Below, piece after piece: positions 46,280-54,699 of a stretch of 64,000 nucleotides of DNA. The notes under the pieces are model-generated. The model did not search any database and was not told the DNA's origin. It saw only the letters and a list, made by a program, of their open reading frames with translations. This stretch comes from JAMXLO01 sp963812475. GTDB taxonomy: Bacteria > Pseudomonadota > Alphaproteobacteria > Acetobacterales > Acetobacteraceae. The stretch covers positions 1 through 64,000 of the forward strand of contig CAWEVI010000008.1 in the NCBI GenBank assembly GCA_963812475.1, given 5' to 3'. A program made the position numbers and the translations under genes. Each line of letters begins with the position of its first letter. Positions within the stretch are counted from its first letter, which is position 1.

Positions 46280-46645
46280 ATGATCGCTTTCCTGTCCCGC
46301 CTGTTCCGCCGCCCGCGCGCCGGGGAACCGGCGTGGATCGACGCAGCTGACCTGCAACGGCGCATTGCGTCCGGCGATGCGGTTGTGCTTGTCGATGTGC
46401 GTCAGCCCGAGGAATTTGCCTCACCGCCCGGGCACCTGCCGGATGCGATCAACGTGCCGCTCGGCGATCTGCCGGGGTGGACGGCCGATCTTGCCGCGCG
46501 CCGGCAGGCAGTCGTGCTGGTGTGCAAGACGGACCGGCGTTCGGCGCGTGCGGCAACCGCGCTGCTTGACGCCGGGCTGCGCGATGTCGCCGTGCTGCGT
46601 GGCGGCACCGACGGCTGGCATCAGCGGGGACTGGCACTGGAATAA
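46280..46645 (+). CDS. Single-domain rhodanese-like protein
   Basis: A 121-residue sulfurtransferase-like protein: WIDAADLQRRIASGDAVVLVDVR, GHLPDAINVPLGDL, and the active-site loop VLVCKTDRRSARAA with Cys82. The ATG at 46280 has GGAG about nine bases upstream and is preferred over an upstream GTG at 46271. It is 21 bases after the dehydrogenase gene, so co-transcription is likely. The physiological sulfur acceptor is unknown. Confidence 0.88.
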   Translation: MIAFLSRLFRRPRAGEPAWIDAADLQRRIASGDAVVLVDVRQPEEFASPPGHLPDAINVPLGDLPGWTADLAARRQAVVLVCKTDRRSARAATALLDAGLRDVAVLRGGTDGWHQRGLALE

Positions 46646-46681
46646 CGCCGATTGGGCCAACGGGCCAAGGAGAGGCATTTC

Positions 46682-46834
46682 ATGAGCGCCCAAAGCGCGC
46701 GGCACGTGGTATCTCTTTCCACGCGGAGCACAAGAATACTTGCTGCTCCGTGGCCCTCCGTTCTCCTCCGTGACTGTCTTGCCAACCCGACAAACGCCTC
46801 ACCCCCAAAGGAGGAGGCATCCCGCGACCGCTGA
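46682..46834 (+). CDS. Doubtful 50-residue small ORF
   Basis: ATG at 46682 has an AAGGAGAGG site upstream, and the frame MSAQSARHVVSLSTRS continues to 46834. The nucleotide sequence contains repeated CCGTGG/CCTCCGT blocks like intergenic repeats, and the peptide has no recognised features, so it may not be a gene. Confidence 0.25.
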   Translation: MSAQSARHVVSLSTRSTRILAAPWPSVLLRDCLANPTNASPPKEEASRDR

Positions 46835-46882
46835 ACGGCGCGGCGAAGCATCCGGCAGCACCAGAACCAGGCGGACAAAGAC

Positions 46883-47377
46883 ATGCAGAGCCAACGTGCG
46901 ACACATCTGTTGCTGCTGCGTACGGCCATCGCAATGCTGGCCTCATGGTGGATCGCGCCGGCACGCGCCGAGACACCGACGCAGATATGTGCGCGTGTCG
47001 GCACGGACGATACACTTCGTCCAATTCCCACCTCGCTCGCGCCTGCGATCAATACGCTGTTTCATGCCAGCATGCCGGCGCAGATGGCGCTCGACTTGAC
47101 GGTGTTTCGCTGCGCCGACGGCCACGTGCTGGTGTGCACGGCCGGCGCCAATCTCCCATGCGGCAAGGCGAACGCAAGCCGCACGAGCGCCGGTGCTGCC
47201 GAATGGTGTCGGGACAACCCAAGCTCGGCGTTCGTTCCGGCTGTTGCGACCGGACACGACACGATCTACCAGTGGCGTTGTCACAACGGCCGCCCCGAGA
47301 TCGTGCACCAGACGAGCATTGTCGACTCGCGCGGCTTCGCCGCCACGTATTGGAAGCCACTGCGCCAATCCCCGTAA
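46883..47377 (+). CDS. Hypothetical secreted cysteine-containing protein
   Basis: The 164-residue product has a likely signal peptide (LLLLRTAIAMLASWWIAPARA). The mature part has six cysteines (ICARV, FRCADGHVLVCTAG, LPCGKA, EWCRDN, WRCHNG), which suggests a disulfide-bonded periplasmic or secreted domain. No family name is recalled. It is preceded by a non-coding stretch of about 200 bases. Confidence 0.75.
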   Translation: MQSQRATHLLLLRTAIAMLASWWIAPARAETPTQICARVGTDDTLRPIPTSLAPAINTLFHASMPAQMALDLTVFRCADGHVLVCTAGANLPCGKANASRTSAGAAEWCRDNPSSAFVPAVATGHDTIYQWRCHNGRPEIVHQTSIVDSRGFAATYWKPLRQSP

Positions 47378-47537
47378 ATCCTTCATCGCGCTGCAACTCA
47401 CCGCTCAGTCGAACCATGGCCCTTCAACGGCAAGCCATGATTGCGTGGCCTTCGCCCATCGCCTTGCTGGAGTGTGCGATTGTGACGGGATTTGATGCTG
47501 GCTGACGTGGGGCGGCTGGTCCGCTAGGGTTTCGGCG

Positions 47538-48440
47538 ATGGCAGACAATTGGCGCAATTTCAGTGCCCAGCGCGGCTGGTCCGACGTGCTGCGCGGCATC
47601 CTGCTGATGTGCGCCGGCACATCGCTCTTTCCGTTCATGAATGCAGCGGTGAAGCTGCTCGCTGCAAATTATCCCGTCTCCCAGATCGTGTGGGCCCGTT
47701 TCACCGGGCATCTTATCATCATGCTGGTGATATTTCTGCCGCATCACCGCTGGACATTGCTGCGGACGCGCCGTCCTGCCGTCCAGTTCGGTCGCTCAGC
47801 CCTGATGCTGCTGAGCAACCTCGTCTTTGTCATCGCCATTGCACGGGTACCGCTCGCCACTGCGTCCGCGATCGGTTTCACCTCGCCGCTGATCGTAACC
47901 GCGCTGTCGGTCCCGCTGTTGCACGAGAGCGTCGGCTGGCGCCGGTGGAGCGCCGTGACGATCGGCTTCGCCGGCGCGCTGATGGTGATCCGACCAGGCA
48001 ACGGCTTGCAGGACCCGTCGGTGCTTCTGCTGTTATTGTCGGCGGCGGCCTACGCGCTGTATCAGATCGCCACCCGCTGGGTCGGCCGATATGACAGCGC
48101 GGCGACCGGCATCATCTTCGCCGCCCTACTCGGGTCGCTGACCATGAGTCTGGTGCTGCCCTTCGTGTTCGTGCCGCCACGAACGCTGTTTGACGCAGCG
48201 CTGTTCTGCTGCCTCGGTCTGCTTGGCGGCGCGGGCCATTATCTGATCATCCGCGCATTCCAGCTCGGGCCGGCCGCCGTGATCGCGCCGCTCGGTTATG
48301 TCGAACTGGTTGGCACCGCCGTGCTTGGCTACGTGATCTTCGCCAACTTCCCCGACCTGTGGACCTGGCTCGGGGCATTCGTGATCATCGGCTCCGGGCT
48401 CTATATCGCATTGCGCGAACGCAGGCGACGCGTGCGTTGA
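47538..48440 (+). CDS. EamA/DMT-superfamily transporter
   Basis: A 300-residue inner-membrane protein with about ten membrane segments arranged in two EamA repeats (repeat 1 from GILLMCAGTSLFPFMNAAVK, repeat 2 from LLLLSAAAYALYQIATRWVG). It has ARVPLATASAIGFTSPLI and PAAVIAPLGYVELVGTAVLGY, typical of RhaT/YdcZ-like metabolite exporters. Substrate unknown. Confidence 0.92.
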   Translation: MADNWRNFSAQRGWSDVLRGILLMCAGTSLFPFMNAAVKLLAANYPVSQIVWARFTGHLIIMLVIFLPHHRWTLLRTRRPAVQFGRSALMLLSNLVFVIAIARVPLATASAIGFTSPLIVTALSVPLLHESVGWRRWSAVTIGFAGALMVIRPGNGLQDPSVLLLLLSAAAYALYQIATRWVGRYDSAATGIIFAALLGSLTMSLVLPFVFVPPRTLFDAALFCCLGLLGGAGHYLIIRAFQLGPAAVIAPLGYVELVGTAVLGYVIFANFPDLWTWLGAFVIIGSGLYIALRERRRRVR

Positions 48441-48647
48441 AATGTCCCATCGTCGTACGCCGGCATCAACGTCGAACGAGCTGGCCTCATTGATTTCGAA
48501 ATCCCCGGTAATGCCGACCTGCGACCGGCCCAATGTTCCTGCCATGAGAACCGATGCGCCATCAAATATCACCCGACTGTCAGTAAGCCGCACCTTGCAC
48601 GAAGACCTCTGGAATGACATTGATACCGCAAATTACCGGAGGAGCCG

Positions 48648-49397
48648 ATGATGAACAGGCATTCGCTCGTCGAAATGGGACGCCGTGACATACTCCGTCT
48701 TGCCGGGGCAGCGCTGGTTGTCGCGATCGCGCCGCTTCCGCTTCTGGCGCAGGGGACACCGCCGCTCAAGATCGGCATCATCGGTGCTGGGCGCGAGGGC
48801 AGCGCACTTGGCACATTGTTCGCCAAGGCCGGCCACCAGGTCATGTTTTCCTCGCGTCACCCGGAAGACCTGAAGAGCCTCGTCGAGGGCATCGGACCCG
48901 GAGCGAAAGCCGGCACTGTCGAGCAGGCAATCGCCTTCGCCGACGTGGTGGCGATCGTCGTGCCCTATACAGCGATGCAGCAGATCGGCAAGGATTATGG
49001 TGCAGCACTCGCCAGCAAGGTACTTGTCCTGGATGTCAGCAATCCGATCGCGCAGCGCGACGGCGAGGACCTTGTGAAACGGGTTGCCGACCAGGGCGGC
49101 GCCGGGCTCGCCACCGCGAAAATGCTGCCCGGAGCCAAGGTCGTTCGCGGCTTCAACGCGATCGGCTATGTCAAATTGACCGCGGACGCTCACCGCCCGG
49201 GTGATCCCGTCGGCGTGCCGATCGCCGGCGACAACGAGAACGCGATCGCGATCGCCTCCAGCCTGATCAAGGAGATCGGCTTCGAGCCAGTCGTGGTCGG
49301 TGGCCTGGCGATGGGCAAATATCTGGTTCCTGGAACGCCCCTCGGCGGCGAGCACACCCCTGCCGAAATCAAGCAGATCGCCGCAACGCTGCACTGA
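48648..49397 (+). CDS. NADPH-dependent F420-reductase-like protein with Tat-type leader
   Basis: The 249-residue protein has an N-terminal leader (GRRDILRLAGAALVVAIAPL) and then a Rossmann domain PPLKIGIIGAGREGSALGTLF, MFSSRHPEDLKSL and VLVLDVSNPIAQRDGED, as in F420H2:NADP oxidoreductase-like proteins (Pfam F420_oxidored). An exported member is unusual, because NADP is normally cytoplasmic. The Shine-Dalgarno GGAGGAG precedes ATG 48648. Confidence 0.88.
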   Translation: MMNRHSLVEMGRRDILRLAGAALVVAIAPLPLLAQGTPPLKIGIIGAGREGSALGTLFAKAGHQVMFSSRHPEDLKSLVEGIGPGAKAGTVEQAIAFADVVAIVVPYTAMQQIGKDYGAALASKVLVLDVSNPIAQRDGEDLVKRVADQGGAGLATAKMLPGAKVVRGFNAIGYVKLTADAHRPGDPVGVPIAGDNENAIAIASSLIKEIGFEPVVVGGLAMGKYLVPGTPLGGEHTPAEIKQIAATLH

Positions 49398-49404
49398 CCG
49401 ACAT

Positions 49405-50760
49405 TTGAGCGAACCCGTCCAACAGACCGATGCGCCGGGCGGCATTGTCGTCCGGCTGCTCCGCCGCGTCATCGATGTGAGGCCTGAAGAGGTCCCCGTC
49501 CTTCTATGGTGCTGGGTCTACATCTTCTCGATTTTCCTGTCGTACTACGTGATGCGGCCGATCCGCGACCAGATGGGCATCGCGGGCGGCGTCAACAATC
49601 TGCAATGGCTGTTCACCGGCACCCTGATCGGCATGCTGCTGGTAAACCTGCCCTTTGCATGGCTGGTCAAGAACTTGCCGCGCAGCCGCTTCATCCCGAT
49701 CACCTACCGTTTTTTCGCCGCCAATATCGTGTTGTTCGCAGTGGCCCTGCATTACGCGACAAGCGCGCAGGCGGTGTGGATTGGACGGGCCTTCTTCATC
49801 TGGGTATCGGTCTACAACCTGTTTGTCGTCTCGGTGTTCTGGCAGATGAACGTCGATTTGTTCAGTTCCGAGCAGGGCAAGCGGCTGTTCGGCTTCATCG
49901 CGGCAGGCGCCACGGTCGGCGCGATGGCGGGCTCGGCGCTGACCGCGGCCTTGGCCCAATACGTTTCGCCGATCGTGCTGCTGCTCGGTGCCGCGGTCCT
50001 GCTCGAGGTGGCGGTATTCTGCGTCGGCCGGTTGTCCCGCCTGTCGCCGAGCCTGCACCACAATCCCGCGGCGCGCGGCGAGCAGTCCGACGAACAGCCG
50101 ATCGGCGGCGGCGTCATCGGCGGCATCGCACACGCCCTCAAATCGCCCTATCTGATCAATGTCAGCGTGTTCATGCTGCTCTACTCGGTCACCTCGACTC
50201 TGCTCTATTTTCAGCAGGCGGGTATCGTCAGCCACAGCATTCCCGGGCGCGGTGCGCAGATCGCATTCTTCGCGAAGGTCGATCTGATGGTCGATGTGCT
50301 GACCTTGGGATGCCAGCTGTTCCTGACAGGGCGCGTCCTGCTGGCCTGTGGAGTCGCCGTGACCCTGGCGATGTTGCCGGCACTCACTGTCATCGGCTTT
50401 GGCGCACTCGCGCTGTTTCCGACGATTGCCGCGGTGGTGGCGTTTCAGGTCGTGCGCCGCGCCGGCAATTTCGCGATCACACGCCCGACGCGCGAGGTGT
50501 TGTTCACCGTCGTCTCGCGTGAGGACCGCTTCAAGGCCAAGAGCTTCATCGATACCTTCGTGTATCGCCTCGGTGACCAGGTCGGCGCCTGGTCCTCGGC
50601 TTTGCTTGGTGCGCTGGGTGGCGGGACCAGCGTAGCGGCGATGGTCGCGATCCCGATTTCCTGCATCTGGCTCGGAAACAGCATATGGCTGGGTCGTCGG
50701 CAGGAGAGGGTGGCGGCGGAACAGGCTATGCGGACAGCGGACGTGCGCGCGACCGTCTGA
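49405..50760 (+). CDS. MFS-type membrane protein related to NTP/NDP translocases
   Basis: A polytopic protein of about 451 residues. The TTG at 49405 gives LSEPVQQTDAPGGIVVRLL; no ATG lies nearby in the frame. Features are EEVPVLLWCWVYIFSIFLSYYVMRPIRDQMG, LVKNLPRSRFIPITYRFFA, KRLFGFIAAGATVGAMAGSA and RPTREVLFTVVSREDRFKAK, all like the group of MFS proteins that includes the Tlc ATP/ADP translocases. Free-living members exist without nucleotide exchange being shown. Confidence 0.85.
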   Translation: MSEPVQQTDAPGGIVVRLLRRVIDVRPEEVPVLLWCWVYIFSIFLSYYVMRPIRDQMGIAGGVNNLQWLFTGTLIGMLLVNLPFAWLVKNLPRSRFIPITYRFFAANIVLFAVALHYATSAQAVWIGRAFFIWVSVYNLFVVSVFWQMNVDLFSSEQGKRLFGFIAAGATVGAMAGSALTAALAQYVSPIVLLLGAAVLLEVAVFCVGRLSRLSPSLHHNPAARGEQSDEQPIGGGVIGGIAHALKSPYLINVSVFMLLYSVTSTLLYFQQAGIVSHSIPGRGAQIAFFAKVDLMVDVLTLGCQLFLTGRVLLACGVAVTLAMLPALTVIGFGALALFPTIAAVVAFQVVRRAGNFAITRPTREVLFTVVSREDRFKAKSFIDTFVYRLGDQVGAWSSALLGALGGGTSVAAMVAIPISCIWLGNSIWLGRRQERVAAEQAMRTADVRATV

Positions 50761-50826
50761 TCCCTGACGTCATGCATTGGCCCCCGTTATGGTATGACAG
50801 GCTGACCCGATAATGGAGTTGGTGCG

Positions 50827-51408
50827 GTGATCATGATCTGGAGACGCGGGCTTCTGCTGTTTGGCTTGCTCATGGCGCTGGGTGCGGGAGGCGCTGCCGC
50901 CAAGGGATGCCTGGGGGTCAACTTTCCTGACCAGACCCAGGTTGACGGAAGCACGCTGACCCTCAATGGCCTCGGCGTGCGCAAGGCAACGTTGCTCAAG
51001 ATCGATGTCTATGTTGCGGCGCTGTATGTTGCCAGCCCGACGAGCGACCCGAACGCTATCCTCGCATCCAGGACACCCATCAAGCTGATCCTGCATTTTG
51101 TGCGCGATGTCGGCGCCGGCGACGTGAGCAATGGGTTCGACGAAGGCTTCGCCAGAAGTGCGAAGGGGCAGCTCCCCGCATTGCAGCAGCGCATCGCGGC
51201 GCTGGAGGAGTGGATGCCCGATCTCCAGAGTGGTCAGCAGATGACCTTCATTTTCAAACCGGGTACGGGCGTTCAGGTGGATGTCGGCGGCACAGTGAAG
51301 GGCACGATCCCGGGCGATGACTTCGCCAAGGCGTTTCTCTCGATCTGGCTCGGCAATCCGCCAAACCCAGAGATCAAGGCAGGCATACTCGGTGGCGCCT
51401 GCGCATAG
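50827..51408 (+). CDS. Chalcone isomerase-like domain secreted protein
   Basis: The 193-residue product starts at GTG 50827 with GGAG eight bases upstream. It has a signal peptide (LLLFGLLMALGAGGAAA) and then the chalcone-isomerase-like fold: LNGLGVRKATLLKIDVYVAALYV, IKLILHFVRDVGAGDVSNGF, FKPGTGVQVDVGGTVKGTIPG and DDFAKAFLSIWLGNPP. Bacterial members are periplasmic and of unknown activity. Confidence 0.88.
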   Translation: MIMIWRRGLLLFGLLMALGAGGAAAKGCLGVNFPDQTQVDGSTLTLNGLGVRKATLLKIDVYVAALYVASPTSDPNAILASRTPIKLILHFVRDVGAGDVSNGFDEGFARSAKGQLPALQQRIAALEEWMPDLQSGQQMTFIFKPGTGVQVDVGGTVKGTIPGDDFAKAFLSIWLGNPPNPEIKAGILGGACA

Positions 51409-51411
51409 CCG

Positions 51412-52128
51412 CTACAGGCCAAGATACGCTTCCCGCACCGCCTCGCTGCGCGCCAGGTCCTGCGCGTTGCCCTGCATGACGATGGCGCCGTTTTCCAGCA
51501 CGTAGGCATCTTCCGACAGCTTCAGTGCCATGTGTGCGTTCTGCTCCACCAGCAGGACGTCGACCCCGCTGCGGCTGATGCTTTGGATAATGTGGCCGAT
51601 GGTCTGTATCACGGCCGGAGCCAGACCGATCGAGGGTTCGTCCAGCAGCAACAGCTTTGGGCCCGACATCAACGCACGACCGATCGCCACCATCTGCTGC
51701 TGCCCACCGGAAAGCGCCATTGCGCGGGCGCCAAGTCGCTCGCGCAGCACTGGAAAGTAGTCCAGCACGCGCTCGAAATCGTCGCGCACGCCATCGGCAT
51801 CCGTGCGGCGATAGGCGCCGATCTCAAGGTTTTCGCGCACGCTCATGGTGGGGAACAGACGCCGGCCCTCCGGCACCAGCGAAATACCTGCCGCGACGAT
51901 CGCGTCCACCTGTTTGCCCATGAGCTGTTCACCGCGAAAGCGCAGGCTTCCGGCCGCACCGCGCGTGAGACCTGTGATGCCCTTCATGATCGTTGTCTTG
52001 CCGGCGCCGTTGGAGCCGATCAACGTGGTGATACGGCCACTCTGCACCGACAGATGGATATCGCTCACCGCGCGCACTGGCCCATAGCTGATAGTGAGAC
52101 CGACGATCTCCAGTACCGCATCGCTCAC
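51412..52128 (-). CDS. livF: Branched-chain amino acid ABC transporter ATPase
   Basis: A 238-residue ATPase of LivF type. Walker A is GSNGAGKTT, signature ALSGGQQQMVAIGRALM, Walker B LLLLDEPSIGLAP, H-loop near LVEQNAH. It starts at GTG 52128, overlapping the livG stop (GTGA). Last gene of the five-gene importer operon. Confidence 0.94.
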   Translation of the reverse strand: MSDAVLEIVGLTISYGPVRAVSDIHLSVQSGRITTLIGSNGAGKTTIMKGITGLTRGAAGSLRFRGEQLMGKQVDAIVAAGISLVPEGRRLFPTMSVRENLEIGAYRRTDADGVRDDFERVLDYFPVLRERLGARAMALSGGQQQMVAIGRALMSGPKLLLLDEPSIGLAPAVIQTIGHIIQSISRSGVDVLLVEQNAHMALKLSEDAYVLENGAIVMQGNAQDLARSEAVREAYLGL

Positions 52129-52847
52129 GCGTCATCTCCCAGATAGGCACGGATGACTTCGGGATCGTTGCGGATCTCCGCGGGTGTGCCCTCGGCCAGT
52201 TTTTGTCCGTGATTCAGCACAACAATACGATCGCAGATACGCATCACCGCGCGCATGTTGTGGTCGACCAGCATGATTGTCGTGGCAAATTGCTGGCGGA
52301 TGCGCTGCATCGATGTAAGCGCCGCGGCGATCTCGGTGGAGTTCAGTCCGGTCAGCGGCTCGTCCAGACAGAGCAGCATCGGCCGCGCCGCCAGGGCTAT
52401 GGCGATGCTGAGCATGCGCTGATGGCCGTGCGGCAGACTGCCGGCGGTCGTATCGAGCAATCCACCGAGCCCCAACAGTTCGGCGGTCTCGCGCACGCGA
52501 CGCTGACGCCCGCGCCGGTCGCGCACGGTCCACAACGCACCGATCAGAATGTTGTCGTGCACGCTCATGTCGCGCAGCAGGCTGCCATGCTGGAAAGTAC
52601 GCACCAGGCCGCGCCGGCTGATCGCGCTGGCCGACATGCCGGTGATGTCCTCGCCGCGAAACGAAAGCCGACCCGAAGTCGGGCGGTAGAAGCCGCTGAT
52701 CACGTTGAATGTGGTGCTCTTGCCTGCGCCATTGGGTCCGATCAGGCCGAGCACTTCGCCCTCGCGGACCTCGAAGCTGAGACCGCTCACCGCCAGCAGG
52801 CCACCGAACCGGCGCGACAGGTCCTGCGCAACCAGCAGGGCGCTCAT
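52125..52847 (-). CDS. livG: Branched-chain amino acid ABC transporter ATPase
   Basis: A 240-residue LivG-type ATPase starting MSALLVAQDLSRRFGGLLAV. Walker A is GPNGAGKSTTFNV; Walker B LLCLDEPLTGLNSTE. The ABC signature is degenerate: SLPHGHQRMLSIAIAL rather than LSYGQQR, which could weaken activity in this subunit. It overlaps livM by four bases. Confidence 0.92.
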   Translation of the reverse strand: MSALLVAQDLSRRFGGLLAVSGLSFEVREGEVLGLIGPNGAGKSTTFNVISGFYRPTSGRLSFRGEDITGMSASAISRRGLVRTFQHGSLLRDMSVHDNILIGALWTVRDRRGRQRRVRETAELLGLGGLLDTTAGSLPHGHQRMLSIAIALAARPMLLCLDEPLTGLNSTEIAAALTSMQRIRQQFATTIMLVDHNMRAVMRICDRIVVLNHGQKLAEGTPAEIRNDPEVIRAYLGDDA

Positions 52848-53809
52848 GCGCGCAGCAACCTCAACAGGCGCGTCCCGGCGCCCCACAGCCCGTCGGGGAA
52901 CAACAGCATGGCAGCGACAATGGCGCCGCCGAACAATATCTGCTCGAGCGCGCCGGAGCCTTCCAGCGCCTGCGCCACCAATGTCATCAAGGCCGCGCCC
53001 AGCACCGCGCCCAGCACGTGCGAATCACCGCCGATCTTCACGTAGGCGAGCGCAAAAACCGGCACCAGATAGGAAAAATCACCGGGGCTGATCACGTTGT
53101 AGATATGCGCGTGCAACGCTCCCGCCACACCGACCGCGAACGAGGCCAGCACCAGGCAGAGCAGTTTGACCGACACGACGTTGATGCCGACGGTCTCCAC
53201 CACAGCGTCGTTGTTCTCGATTGCGCGGAACACGCGGCCGAGGTCGGAGTGCTCGCAAAGATAGAGGGCGAGTATCAGGCCGCCGCACAGCAGCACGGTC
53301 AGCGCCGGCATCCACGCGTCCAGACCCTGCGGCGGGAACACGCCCATGACGCCGGAATTGCCGCCGATATAGTTGATGCGAGTGTAGATCAGCCGGACCA
53401 CCTCGGTGAAGGCGAAGCTGATCAGCATGAAGTAGGGTCCCTTCGTGCGCAGCGTGACGAGACCGAAACCGGCACTCGCTGTCATTGCAACAACACCACC
53501 GGCGAGCAACGCAAGTGGGAAGGGCACTGCGAAGTTCACTGTGCACACCGCGGCGACGTATGCGCCCATGCCGTAGAACGCGCCGGTGGCGATGTTCGTC
53601 TCGCCGACCAGCAGGACGAAGCGCAGGCCCACCGCCAGCACCGCGTTCAGCGCCACCCACATCACCAGGTGCTGGTCGTACTCGTCCGGGGTCAGCAGCG
53701 CGAACGCCAGTACGCCGGCCGCGCCCAGCGCTGTCAGCGAAGGGCCGATGCACGCGCGCAGCCGGGCCATTTGCGGAAGCTCTGCCGCCTCTGCCTCAGC
53801 GCTGGGCAT
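52844..53809 (-). CDS. livM: Branched-chain amino acid ABC transporter permease
   Basis: A 321-residue permease of LivM type with about nine spans. FVLLVGETNIATGAFYGMGAYV corresponds to the first conserved LivM block. YIGGNSGVMGVFPP and RAIENNDAVVETVGINV (EAA-like loop) follow, then GALHAHIYNVISPGDFSY. It overlaps livH by 14 bases. Confidence 0.93.
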   Translation of the reverse strand: MPSAEAEAAELPQMARLRACIGPSLTALGAAGVLAFALLTPDEYDQHLVMWVALNAVLAVGLRFVLLVGETNIATGAFYGMGAYVAAVCTVNFAVPFPLALLAGGVVAMTASAGFGLVTLRTKGPYFMLISFAFTEVVRLIYTRINYIGGNSGVMGVFPPQGLDAWMPALTVLLCGGLILALYLCEHSDLGRVFRAIENNDAVVETVGINVVSVKLLCLVLASFAVGVAGALHAHIYNVISPGDFSYLVPVFALAYVKIGGDSHVLGAVLGAALMTLVAQALEGSGALEQILFGGAIVAAMLLFPDGLWGAGTRLLRLLRA

Positions 53810-54680
53810 AGCCGAGCAGACCCTCCGGTCGTACCAGCAGGAAGCCGATCACCAGGCCGAACATCGCGATGGTCGCGTACGACAGATCGAGGAAATATCC
53901 AGCCACGCTCTCGATCGCCGCGATCAGGAAGCCGCCGAGAATCGCGCCGGGGATGCTGCCCAGTCCGCCGATGATGATGATGATGAACGCCTTGGTCAGG
54001 TAATCGCTGCCCAGCGCCGGGGTGATCGGCGTCAGCGGCGCCATCAATCCTCCCGATACCGCCGCCAACCCTGAACCGATCATGAAACCGTAGAACGACG
54101 TGCGACGGTAGCGGATGCCCTGCAGCATCGCCGCCTCGCGGTCCTCGGCCACCGCGCGCAGCGCCTTGCCCAGCTTGCTGTGCTGCACGAACAGATACAG
54201 CGCGACGGTGAACGCCAGCGACAGGCCGCAGATGACCAGTCGCTGCGTCTCCATCGCACCGCCGGCGAGCGAGACCTGCCCGGGCAGTACCTTGGGCACC
54301 ACGCGCGGTGCGCCGGTAAAAATCCAGAGATAGACGCCTTCCAACAGCAACAGCAGCCCTAGCGACAGGATGAACGAACCGATCAGGTCACGCAGATAAC
54401 GCTCGAACCCGATGAAGTACAGCGCGGCGGCAAGCACACCGACGGCGAGCATTGCCAGTGCGAAGCTCACCAGATAGTCGAGCCAGACCGGCATGCCGAG
54501 ATGGATGGTGAACGCCGGCATCGAAACGGCGATCAGCAGCGCAGCCAGGGTAAAGAACTGGCCATGTGCAAAGTTGATCACCTTCATCACACCGAATACC
54601 AGCGTCAGTCCAAGGGCAAACAGCACGTACACCGCGCCGATCTGCAGCGTGTTGATGCAAAGCTGCGCGAGCAGTCCCAT
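53796..54680 (-). CDS. livH: Branched-chain amino acid ABC transporter permease
   Basis: A 294-residue permease of LivH type. LCINTLQIGAVYVLFALGL starts the membrane part, VMKVINFAHGQFFTLAAL is the signature, and RAVAEDREAAMLQGIRY is the EAA-like cytoplasmic loop. It follows the binding-protein gene after 19 bases. Confidence 0.93.
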   Translation of the reverse strand: MGLLAQLCINTLQIGAVYVLFALGLTLVFGVMKVINFAHGQFFTLAALLIAVSMPAFTIHLGMPVWLDYLVSFALAMLAVGVLAAALYFIGFERYLRDLIGSFILSLGLLLLLEGVYLWIFTGAPRVVPKVLPGQVSLAGGAMETQRLVICGLSLAFTVALYLFVQHSKLGKALRAVAEDREAAMLQGIRYRRTSFYGFMIGSGLAAVSGGLMAPLTPITPALGSDYLTKAFIIIIIGGLGSIPGAILGGFLIAAIESVAGYFLDLSYATIAMFGLVIGFLLVRPEGLLGYAQR

Positions 54681-54699
54681 CCGCCCGCTCCGCCTGCCG

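Noticed and set aside
45119..46357. Upstream extension of pyrE of more than 400 residues.
   Set aside because: It is the antisense shadow of the tartrate dehydrogenase gene; PyrE homologues start near 45118.
46646..46882. Possible CRISPR-like or short tandem repeats (CCGTGG and CCTCCGT blocks).
   Set aside because: The blocks are irregular, few and not separated by unique spacers of constant size.
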